Program-made: the position numbers and the translations under genes
Notes under the pieces: model-generated
Databases searched by the model: none
The model's input: only the letters and a program-made list of their open reading frames with translations
What the model was told of the DNA's origin: nothing
Assembly: GCA_022447335.1 (NCBI GenBank)
Contig: JAKVCF010000021.1
Coordinates: 1-23,692, forward strand
Reading direction: 5' to 3'
DNA length: 23,692 nucleotides
Source: Planctomycetota bacterium
GTDB lineage: Bacteria > Planctomycetota > UBA1135
In this document: positions 1 to 6,495 of the stretch, in pieces
Position numbering within the stretch: position 1 is the first letter of the stretch
Layout of the letters: every line of letters starts with the position of its first letter

Positions 1-2
1 CG

Positions 3-1802
3 CTGGCGGTCATTTGCCTCAAGTCGATGGAGAAGGAACTTAATCGGCGTTACCAAACAATGAGGGATTTTGCCGATGACTTGCGGAGGTTTCTCGCGGA
101 CCAGCCGATCTTGGCCAAGCCTCCTTCGGTCATATATAAGAGTCGGAAGTGGGTTCAGAGGAACTACATGGCGGCGGCATGTCTCGGCGCCATTGTCGCG
201 GGGTTTTTAGCAAGCACCGTTCTTTGGCAACGCGCTGAGTACAACAGGAAGATTGCAAACTCTGCCGCGACCGCACTTGGAGAAGTCGTGTCAGCGCTTG
301 CTCCTTCTGGTGCTAGTAGCGCTCCGGAGAGGACTAAGAAGCTGCTTGATGATGCAGAGAGCAGCATCCGGGAGAGGGTGGCTTCCCCGGCCTTGCGGGC
401 ACAAGTTTTTGTTTCCCTTGCGAAAGTTGTCAGGGAGGCGGGGGATTATCGTCGGTCCTTAGGCCTTTTAGATGAAGCGAAAGCCATTTTTGAAGCGGGC
501 GATCTTTTTGATGGCGAAGTCCTCATCACTGTTCAAGGGGCTCGTGGAGATGCTTTAATGAATGCGGGCGAGTTCGAACAAGCAAAAACAACATACATAG
601 AGCTCCTCGAAGAAAAGCGGGCTCTATATGGGAGTCAGCACGTGTCATATTTCTCGACCTTAAACGGGCTTGGATCTGTTGAGGCGCAGCTTGGCAATTT
701 TGAAAAAGCAGAAGGATATCTCTCGGAGGCATTTAAGGGGCTACGAGAGGCCCACGGTCTAGATAGTCTTATTACTCTGAGGCCCCTAAACAACTTGGGC
801 GCGGTATTTCAAAAGCTCGATAGGGATGACGAAGCTTCTGAGGCATTAAGGATGGTTGTAGAGGGGAGAAAGAAGCTGCTTGGCGATGATCACCCAGACA
901 CGCTTTCTGCGTTGAGCAACTGGAGCGCACACTCCGCGATGATGATGCAAAAAAAGGTCGGCGAATACCAAGGTGCCGATGCAGTCCGCAGTGACCCTGA
1001 CATGCTCGGCCGCGTTGTGGCTCAGTTCAATGATGTGATTAAAGCGCAATCAGAAACGCTTGGTGAAGGGCATCCCGACACGTTGAGAACCTCCTATAAC
1101 CTAGTCATCTTGTTGCAAAATTCTGAGCAGATAGAAGAGGCTGAGGAGTTGGCAGTAAAGACGCTGAAGCGCGCTCGAGTCTCAATGGGGGATTCTCATT
1201 TAATGACCCTCACAACAATGAGCACTCTTGCGGGCTTATCGGATCAACTTGGTAAAGAGGCAAGGGCCGGAGCGCTACACCAGGAAGCCGTTGCTGGGGC
1301 GGTTGAGAGCCTTGGCGATAAGCACCCTATTACAAACGATATTGTTTGGCGGTACGCGCAGCATTTAGTGGCGATACGCGAGTACGATTTAGCGGCAAAA
1401 CAGGCTAGGTTTGCACTTCCTGGTCATATTGAGCAGTTTGGAGAAAGTCATCCATACACCGTAGGTCTCAAGCAGATGCTTGGGTTCTTGGAGACGAAGG
1501 AGCGCCTCATTCTTGCCTGGGAGCTGGTCGATCCCGATCGCAAAGATCTGGACACCGATGTCGCTGAGGGCTTGCGGCTGATTGAAGCGGCTTTAACGGC
1601 GCACGACCCTAAATATCTTTGCCACCATGGCGGAGACTGCCCCTATGACACGTTGGCTTGGGCTCACTATGCCAATGGGAACTACGATGAAGCGATTAGT
1701 GCGTCAAAGCGCGCGCTCGAGCTGGCGCCGGAAGAGAGGAAGACAATGTATGAGGGGTATTTAGATCGCCTTCAGCGGATGATCGCCGCGCAGGAAGATT
1801 AG
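3..1802 (+). CDS. Ser/Thr protein kinase, C-terminal part with TPR sensor region (5' truncated by window)
   Basis: The reading frame is open from the first bases of the window (LAVICLKSMEKELNRRY), so the ATG at 27 is not the start. That stretch and the following RDFADDLRRFLADQP match the usual end of a Hanks-type (PknB-like) kinase domain, where 'A..CLK.M.K....RY.....FA.DL+RFL' precedes the membrane anchor. The catalytic lobe lies outside the window. Counting from the ATG at 27, residues about 48-68 are one hydrophobic transmembrane helix. The rest, about 500 residues, is a series of TPR repeats of the kinesin-light-chain type, with recurring LG..HP.T and 'L..LG......G....A' blocks, ending in a cysteine/histidine-containing final TPR (CHHGGDCPYDTLAWAHY). 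By family analogy it is a membrane kinase with a TPR protein-interaction domain on the far side of the membrane; targets are unknown. It converges on the EAL gene with a one-base gap. GC is near 50%, lower than most of the window. Confidence 0.85.
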   Translation: MAVICLKSMEKELNRRYQTMRDFADDLRRFLADQPILAKPPSVIYKSRKWVQRNYMAAACLGAIVAGFLASTVLWQRAEYNRKIANSAATALGEVVSALAPSGASSAPERTKKLLDDAESSIRERVASPALRAQVFVSLAKVVREAGDYRRSLGLLDEAKAIFEAGDLFDGEVLITVQGARGDALMNAGEFEQAKTTYIELLEEKRALYGSQHVSYFSTLNGLGSVEAQLGNFEKAEGYLSEAFKGLREAHGLDSLITLRPLNNLGAVFQKLDRDDEASEALRMVVEGRKKLLGDDHPDTLSALSNWSAHSAMMMQKKVGEYQGADAVRSDPDMLGRVVAQFNDVIKAQSETLGEGHPDTLRTSYNLVILLQNSEQIEEAEELAVKTLKRARVSMGDSHLMTLTTMSTLAGLSDQLGKEARAGALHQEAVAGAVESLGDKHPITNDIVWRYAQHLVAIREYDLAAKQARFALPGHIEQFGESHPYTVGLKQMLGFLETKERLILAWELVDPDRKDLDTDVAEGLRLIEAALTAHDPKYLCHHGGDCPYDTLAWAHYANGNYDEAISASKRALELAPEERKTMYEGYLDRLQRMIAAQED

Positions 1803-1803
1803 G

Positions 1804-3099
1804 CTATAGATCGCTTGCAGGCAGTGGCTTGCTGAATAACCACCCTTGCCCGTATTCGCATCCCAAGGTCATTAGGATTTCAAGCTCACCTTCGGTTTCA
1901 ATGCCCTCTGCAACGATATCGAGGTTGAGGCTTTTCCCGAGCTCTGCAATAGTTTGCAGGATCGATTGAGACTCTTTATTTGAATCTACGCTAGATACAA
2001 ATGCGCGGTCAATTTTTAATGTGCTTATCGGAAAGTCTTTGAGGTATGCGAGGGACGAATAACCAGTGCCAAAGTCATCTAAGCTAATTTGTGCCCCGGT
2101 TTCTTTGATTCGATTTAACGCTTCGATGGCCTGCTCGCGTTGGTGCATCATTGCGGTTTCAGTTACTTCGAGCTTTAGTTGCTGAGGTGGGATGTTGGCC
2201 TTCCGCAGGGCGTCTTCTAGGTAATGGGTGAGCCTTCGGTCTTTTAGCAACTGAACTGCCGATAAATTTACACTCATAAATAGGCCGTCGTTCCCGTCTC
2301 GTTCCATGATGTTCGCGAGAGTTTTGCAAGACTCAGTGAGAGTGAAATTTCCGATTTCAAGGATGAGCCCGCCATCGTTTTCAGCAACAGGAATAAACTC
2401 TGCAGGAGAAATCGGCCCTCGATCTGGATGAGTCCACCGGCATAGAGCCTCATACCCAGCGATAGTCCTGTCTTTTAGCCGGACGATTGGCTGGTACCAA
2501 GTCTCCAGTTGGCGTTCCTTGAGAGCGAGCTCTAAGTCGGACTCCATGCGCCACATGGCGATCGAGTGCATTTGCATAGTTTGCGATAGAAACGCTTGTT
2601 GCCCACCGCCATCTTTAGCTTGCTTTAGCGCTGTTCTTGCGTCATTTATCCAAATGATTGAGTCTTCATAGGAATCGACTTGAGGGGCTATGCCAACGCA
2701 CAATTCCAGCCCTAGTGTCTCTTCCGCCTTTTTGCGGCAGCTCTGACTTAGTTGGGCAGCCTTCTCTGGGCTATGCAGGCTCGGGATAAGAATGACAAAT
2801 AAGTCGTCTTCGATTCGAGCTGCGCTGGAGCGTAGCCCAAATCCTTTCTGGAGCAACTCGCCAAGGCACTTGATTTTGGCAGTGTATTTTTCGGGGCCGA
2901 GTTCTTTGTAGAGCTTCGCGCTCTCCTGTAGTTGCATTACAACTAGCGCTGATGAGAGGCCGGAGTAGCTTATCGGTTGATTCAAGACATCTTGAAGAAG
3001 CGCAACGAGCGACCTTTGATTAAGAAGTCCCGTGGCCTCATCAATGCGCTCTTCGTGCCAATGTTCCATTGGCGTAAGTGCAGCTGTAGGGGCCGGCAT
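1804..3099 (-). CDS. EAL-domain cyclic-di-GMP phosphodiesterase with degenerate GGDEF domain
   Basis: A 431-residue protein. Residues about 14-170 are a GGDEF-type fold: it starts with DEATGLLNQRSL, the usual D.LTGL.NR entry, but the signature loop reads RIEDDLF (95-101) instead of RxGGDEF, so cyclase activity is not expected. Residues about 185-431 are a complete EAL domain: Y-EAL (E217), SVNLS (N278), EVTE (E311), DDFGTGYSS (D341, D342), K362 in LKID, E398 in VAEGIE and Q418 in GQGWLFSKPL. All metal-binding and catalytic positions I can place are present, so it should hydrolyse c-di-GMP to pGpG. No membrane segment is seen; it is probably cytoplasmic. The start is not supported by a Shine-Dalgarno sequence, and the frame is open upstream to about 3153, overlapping the end of the small ORF before it (14-base gap). 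The degenerate GGDEF may act as a GTP-binding regulatory domain, as in some composite proteins; that is inference. Confidence 0.9.
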   Translation of the reverse strand: MPAPTAALTPMEHWHEERIDEATGLLNQRSLVALLQDVLNQPISYSGLSSALVVMQLQESAKLYKELGPEKYTAKIKCLGELLQKGFGLRSSAARIEDDLFVILIPSLHSPEKAAQLSQSCRKKAEETLGLELCVGIAPQVDSYEDSIIWINDARTALKQAKDGGGQQAFLSQTMQMHSIAMWRMESDLELALKERQLETWYQPIVRLKDRTIAGYEALCRWTHPDRGPISPAEFIPVAENDGGLILEIGNFTLTESCKTLANIMERDGNDGLFMSVNLSAVQLLKDRRLTHYLEDALRKANIPPQQLKLEVTETAMMHQREQAIEALNRIKETGAQISLDDFGTGYSSLAYLKDFPISTLKIDRAFVSSVDSNKESQSILQTIAELGKSLNLDIVAEGIETEGELEILMTLGCEYGQGWLFSKPLPASDL

Positions 3100-3113
3100 T
3101 AAATATGGCCCGG

Positions 3114-3455
3114 CTAAGCAGAAAGAATGCGCAGCGTTTCTAGCTGGTCTTCATTTGGGGGGGAATCGGGGTCCCAAGTAATAGATCCGATCTGGTGGCT
3201 TGAGAAGCTGACCGCTAGCTCTCTATCAGGGCTGTTGGCGGGGCCCGGCTTCCACTGGAGCGCTGGTAGGCCCCATAGATCATTTAGTTGGCTGATTGAT
3301 TCGGCTAAAAGACTTTCGGCTGCGGGCCCACTGTTCGCGATATCTCTTTGGACTCTTGCGAGCAGCTCTTTCTCTTGTTGGATCTGCTCGGCCCCACGCG
3401 GGGCCTGGTTTCGCCTAGAAAACAGGCCACCGAATAAGTTGAATCCTTTTGCCAC
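3114..3455 (-). CDS. Small protein with GAF-like ends, directly upstream of the EAL gene
   Basis: A 113-residue ORF with a GTG start and no visible Shine-Dalgarno sequence. No family is certain. After a basic, glycine-rich N-terminus (residues 1-20) comes a helix-like stretch (about 25-60; KELLARVQRDIANSG) of the type that opens GAF domains. The end (about 77-113; LAVSFSSHQIGSITW, then NEDQLETLRILSA) resembles the last strand and helix of a GAF domain, which normally leads straight into a GGDEF domain. The middle of a full GAF domain is too short. The gene sits 14 bases before the GGDEF/EAL gene on the same strand and is probably cotranscribed with it. It may be a separate sensor partner, or the front half of a GAF-GGDEF-EAL protein broken by a frameshift. 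An open frame of equal length lies on the other strand, but its product has no recognisable features. Confidence 0.55.
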   Translation of the reverse strand: MAKGFNLFGGLFSRRNQAPRGAEQIQQEKELLARVQRDIANSGPAAESLLAESISQLNDLWGLPALQWKPGPANSPDRELAVSFSSHQIGSITWDPDSPPNEDQLETLRILSA

Positions 3456-3532
3456 AGGAGAACTCTAGCACCGATGAATCGTGGCCGCGAGTTGCCATTG
3501 CCTTGTTTCAGGGGGGGAAGAGCGAAGGCGCC

Positions 3533-4972
3533 CTAGTTCAGCGGTAGGTTGAAAAGAAGCGCCCCGAGGCCCAGCCCGTTTGTCACTCGACTGTGCTTTC
3601 CGCCGGCCCGGCCGATGAATCGTAAGGATGTTGCAGCGGTGGGTCGGTCGAGCTGGAGCAGGAGTTGTGAGCCTTGGGCTGTGACTTGCGTAACGATCGC
3701 GCCATCATCGAGGACAAATTCAAGAGTGGCTTTAGGCTTGGCGGTCAACCCAACAGCGGAGTCATCAAATTCGACTACCACTTGGTCGCCGGCGGCATTT
3801 GCGCGCCATGCTGCGATGGCATCGGGCGGCTCCACTTCAGGCCCGAAGCCACGTCGGTAGAAATCGCGAGCAACTACGCGGGCTAACTGGAGCGATAGTT
3901 CTTCATAGCCGCCGAATAAGTAGTGGCAGCCATCGTGGAGAGGAAGCGCAGAGGTAGACATAAGGGTGACTTCGGGGTGGCGCAGAGGGAGTTCGCGCTG
4001 CGCTTCAAAGATGTTGGTGTCTGCATCGACGGCGCATCCCTGGCGCACCTGCATCGCGTACACTTTTTCCAGTCTTGGGTAATCCTCACGCCAATCGGCA
4101 ATCAACGAATCGAATCGCCTGCCATAAAAGACTGCATTTGGCCCGTCAGATTCGCCTTGGTACCAGAAAATCGCACGCACTTTCTCTCGCAGCCCACTTT
4201 GGTCGGCGCGCCACAGTAGGCGGCCATAGATTGTGCTCGTATCGGTTGGATTGGCATCATTGCGCTGGTGCGCAAAAATCGGAGTGCCACCAACTGCGCC
4301 ATTAATAATTGCCACTGGCATGCCGAGCCTCTCGACCATTTGTTCGCCGAGCAGCAGGCCCCAACTGCCGACGGATCCGCGCTTACGTTGCGTTTCGCCC
4401 TCGGCGATGTACCAGTTCAGATTATTGCGGCTTTCTGTTGCCCCTACGGCCTGTGTTCCAAAAGATCGGATCCACCACTTTTGCGATAGGTTGGCAAGGT
4501 TTTCATCCCAGTAGTCGAGCGCGACCGCATTGGACTGGCCGGCAATCAAGAAAGCGTCACCGGCAACCACCGACTGCGCGATCGCGACTTGCTGTTCCTC
4601 ACTGTTGTTGCGCAGGTTGAGTGTGAATTTATAGTCGCGTAGCCCAGCGCGAAGTTGCGTTGAAGTTGAGAATGTCGCGCCTGCCGAGGTGTAAGACAGT
4701 GGCAGCGACTGTTCGTCGACTGTCGCGTTACGCGTCGCTACCCGAAGCACGATCTGATCCCAGCCTGACTCGACGACGACTCCGCGGACCTCGACTGTCG
4801 CGAGGTCGTCGGAGCCGCGTACGTAGAGTTGGCCATCCTTAGGGAAGGCCTGAAGCGCGACTTGCTGGATAGGGGTGGGTGGCGTCGCTTGTGCGGCACC
4901 GCTCAGCAGTAATACGGCTAGTCCCCCCGCAAAGGCCTTGGGGGAAAAGGGAAGGGTTGGCCGACTTGCCAT
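3533..4972 (-). CDS. Secreted sialate O-acetylesterase-like (SASA/DUF303) carbohydrate esterase
   Basis: The chosen ATG at 4972 gives a 479-residue protein that begins with an export signal: MASRPTLPFSPK, a hydrophobic core AFAGGLAVLLLSGAAQA, and a likely cleavage near AQA-TPP. A longer frame reaches 5065, but its extra 31 residues are not signal-like and would overlap the divergent lipoprotein gene. The SASA signature is clear: the nucleophile block AGQSN (Ser147 counted from this start), NGAVGGTPI, then FWYQGESD (about 269-276) and a C-terminal LHDGCHY (Asp347, His350) that supplies the rest of the Ser-Asp-His site. Family members remove O-acetyl groups from sialic acids or other glycans; the substrate here cannot be told, and acetylxylan-type or other polysaccharide deacetylation is as likely as sialate. 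Residues after about 365 form a beta-rich accessory region. It is transcribed away from the neighbouring lipoprotein gene. Confidence 0.85.
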   Translation of the reverse strand: MASRPTLPFSPKAFAGGLAVLLLSGAAQATPPTPIQQVALQAFPKDGQLYVRGSDDLATVEVRGVVVESGWDQIVLRVATRNATVDEQSLPLSYTSAGATFSTSTQLRAGLRDYKFTLNLRNNSEEQQVAIAQSVVAGDAFLIAGQSNAVALDYWDENLANLSQKWWIRSFGTQAVGATESRNNLNWYIAEGETQRKRGSVGSWGLLLGEQMVERLGMPVAIINGAVGGTPIFAHQRNDANPTDTSTIYGRLLWRADQSGLREKVRAIFWYQGESDGPNAVFYGRRFDSLIADWREDYPRLEKVYAMQVRQGCAVDADTNIFEAQRELPLRHPEVTLMSTSALPLHDGCHYLFGGYEELSLQLARVVARDFYRRGFGPEVEPPDAIAAWRANAAGDQVVVEFDDSAVGLTAKPKATLEFVLDDGAIVTQVTAQGSQLLLQLDRPTAATSLRFIGRAGGKHSRVTNGLGLGALLFNLPLN

Positions 4973-5039
4973 CCCCAAATAGTGACACACTTGGCTAGAG
5001 TCCCCGGATCTAAATGGATTTGGGGGTAAACTTGACTTC
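4973..5039. promoter_or_regulatory. Divergent intergenic region between esterase and lipoprotein genes
   Basis: These 67 bases separate two start codons that face away from each other, so both promoters must lie here or just inside the genes. A G-run (TGGGGG, 5021-5026) sits about 13 bases before the lipoprotein start. A G-run also directly abuts the esterase ATG on the other strand. I could not identify convincing -35/-10 pairs. Confidence 0.35.
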
Positions 5040-6197
5040 TTGGGCTCTCGGGCCTCACCCCACAACCCCTTTTACTTTTCACGCACCTTCCTTTTAGCCG
5101 GCCTCGTGTCCGCGCTCGTGGCTTGCGGTGGTGGTGGTAGTCGCTCGGGCGGCGGAAGTGGTGCGACTGCTGGTCAATTCAGCCTTTCTGATCTCGGTGG
5201 GCTTTGGCGCGGTAGCTTGGCTGAAGATGGGTCTGCGGAGTTGGTCTTTGGTATGCGTTTTGGCAGCGACGGCAGTTTCCAGCGCGCTGGCGAGACCTAT
5301 CGCGAGTACGCGGCAATCGTGCAAAGCACATTTGCCGATGACGGCCAACTGGTTTTGACCGTGACTGGCTCAAATGGCAGTTTGCGCCTCGAGTTGATTG
5401 GGGCGATGAACGAAGACAAGGATTTGATCTCGGGCACTTGGCGCCGACTTGAGGGGGGCGCTCTGGTTGGCTTCGGCACCTTTGCAGCGAGCCCCGATTC
5501 GCCGACCCCGAGCCCGCTCGACTTCACTGGTTTGTGGGCGGGCGACTTTTTCTCCGACGGCTCAACCGCCCTATCTGCGGCGTCTTTCAAAACCGATCCC
5601 GTAGGCACTCCTGAGGAGGTCGCGATTGGCGCTCAGCTTTTCCAGCAGCCATTCGACAGCTTCAGTGTGGGTGTTGCTGGCGAGATGCTCGAGATCGATG
5701 TCGAGAGCACTTCGCTGCAGCTTCGCTATGAGCTAATAGGTGAGCTCAATCCGCAAGGCACCGTACTGATAGGCACTTGGCGTTCTGTCGATGTTTTCTT
5801 TGGCGGCGGCGCTCTGGACATTGGCACCTTCGCGCTGCGGCTCGACTTGCCAGCGGAGCCTCGCACCGAGTCGGAGATTGGCGGTATTTGGGTCGGAGCC
5901 GCGGTCCACCCAGTCTTCGGTGAGACAAGTTTGGACTTGGAGCTCGACGCGACGGGTGCCGTCGTTACTGGCAGCTTTGGCGAGTTCGGAGGTAGCCCGG
6001 TTGACTTGGTGGCGGGCGATGCGGATATGACAACGGTTTACAGCAGCTTTGCGGCCAGTCTCGACGACACCTTCTCGCAGTTTGGCAGCGATACCATCGA
6101 AGTTGAAGGCGTGTTCAGTCCGATTGCCGGAGTCTGGAGCGGCTCGCTGCTCCATTATTTCTGGGGGTCTTGCACGTACTCGTTGGTAAAGCAGTAG
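5040..6197 (+). CDS. Putative lipoprotein with three repeats of a beta-rich domain
   Basis: The product is 385 residues with a TTG start. A basic N-terminus (MGSRAS), a hydrophobic stretch and a lipobox LVAC with Cys29 indicate processing by signal peptidase II and lipid anchoring; a Gly/Ser linker follows. The mature part appears to hold three copies of a domain of about 105-110 residues, at roughly 48-152, 160-268 and 278-385. Each opens with a GLWRGS / GLWAGD / GIWVGA motif. Copies 1 and 2 then run through alternating strands to an ELIGx-N....LIGTWR block and a GTF close; copy 3 ends in a related GVWSGS segment. The pattern (Gly-Trp turn, beta strands, 'G.W') recalls lipocalin- or calycin-like beta-barrels, but I cannot assign a family. 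It lies 23 bases upstream of the selenoprotein gene and may be cotranscribed with it. The function is unknown; an envelope ligand-binding or structural role is possible. Confidence 0.75.
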   Translation: MGSRASPHNPFYFSRTFLLAGLVSALVACGGGGSRSGGGSGATAGQFSLSDLGGLWRGSLAEDGSAELVFGMRFGSDGSFQRAGETYREYAAIVQSTFADDGQLVLTVTGSNGSLRLELIGAMNEDKDLISGTWRRLEGGALVGFGTFAASPDSPTPSPLDFTGLWAGDFFSDGSTALSAASFKTDPVGTPEEVAIGAQLFQQPFDSFSVGVAGEMLEIDVESTSLQLRYELIGELNPQGTVLIGTWRSVDVFFGGGALDIGTFALRLDLPAEPRTESEIGGIWVGAAVHPVFGETSLDLELDATGAVVTGSFGEFGGSPVDLVAGDADMTTVYSSFAASLDDTFSQFGSDTIEVEGVFSPIAGVWSGSLLHYFWGSCTYSLVKQ

Positions 6198-6220
6198 GGC
6201 GTCGAGTTTAAAGTGGGGAC

Positions 6221-6454
6221 ATGCAAGTAAATATCAAGTACTGCTCAATGTGAAACTACGAGCCGACGGCTGCCGGTCTGGCGGGCGAGTTGAAGAAGGC
6301 CTTTGGAGTGGATGCTGAGCTTGAGCCGGGCGGCGGTGGAGTCTTCGATGTGACAGTTGATGGGCAGCTACTCTTTTCGAAGCACGCCGAGGGCGATCGC
6401 TTCCCGCACCCCGGAGAGGTTGAAAAGCTCATACGAGCTACGGGCGCCGCGTAG
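6221..6454 (+). CDS. SelW-like (Rdx family) selenoprotein, in-frame UGA at 6251-6253 read as selenocysteine
   Basis: Read through the UGA, ATG 6221 to TAG 6452-6454 gives 77 residues that match the SelT/SelW/SelH (Rdx) family over their full length. It begins MQVNIKYCSMU, then NYEPTAAGLAGEL (the usual CxxU-NYxP-helix start), a middle strand GGGVFDVTVDGQLLFSK, and an end FPHPGEVEKLI. The redox motif is C8-S-M-U11, in the place where Cys homologues have CxxC and selenoprotein homologues have CxxU. The protein should adopt a thioredoxin-like fold and act in thiol/selenol redox chemistry in the cytoplasm; its partners are unknown. The frame downstream of the UGA is open to the natural end of the family, with no other stop, and a SECIS-like hairpin lies just after the UGA. 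A weak AGTGGGG stretch (6212-6218) precedes the start. The gene follows the lipoprotein by 23 bases and is convergent with the MATE gene 41 bases away. Its presence implies that selA, selB, selC and selD exist elsewhere in the genome. Confidence 0.92.
6270..6284 (+). promoter_or_regulatory. Bacterial SECIS-like hairpin
   Basis: Inside the selenoprotein mRNA, CTGCC (6270-6274) pairs with GGCGG (6280-6284), one pair being U-G, around a five-base apical loop GGUCU (6275-6279). The loop begins 21 bases after the UGA. Bacterial SECIS elements lie immediately 3' of the UGA, with a small apical loop carrying G near its start. The E. coli fdhF element also presents GGUCU in its loop, 18 bases after its UGA as I recall it. 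Below the stem, G6269 can pair with C6286 if G6285 is bulged. The element should be bound by SelB with Sec-tRNA; this was judged by eye, without a folding calculation. Confidence 0.7.
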
Positions 6455-6495
6455 GCGGTCACCATGATCTTCGAGGTGGGCTTCAAGGTTCGCCA

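Noticed and set aside
3114..3153. Programmed -1 frameshift joining the GAF-like ORF to the EAL gene
   Set aside because: The overlap has no X-XXY-YYZ slippery heptamer in the right phase; a plain mutational split or separate genes are more likely.
3127..3468. Plus-strand 113-residue open frame opposite the GAF-like ORF
   Set aside because: The product is Ser/Trp-rich and featureless, while the minus-strand product has an ordered helix/strand pattern and sits in line with the EAL gene.
3456..3532. Terminator behind the SASA esterase gene
   Set aside because: A GGGCG/CGCTC stem is possible on the minus strand, but it includes a wobble pair and is followed by a C-run instead of T residues.
5733..6155. 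Minus-strand 140-residue open frame inside the lipoprotein gene
   Set aside because: No domain features; the plus-strand protein has a lipobox and internal repeats.
6251..6253. TGA in the SelW-like gene as a nonsense mutation or sequencing error
   Set aside because: The stop sits exactly at the family's redox position after CxM, the downstream half is intact and conserved, and a SECIS-like hairpin follows, so recoding explains it better.
6256..6486. Minus-strand 76-residue open frame opposite the selenoprotein
   Set aside because: It is the antisense shadow of a conserved gene, with a low-complexity Ser/Pro product and no recognisable features.
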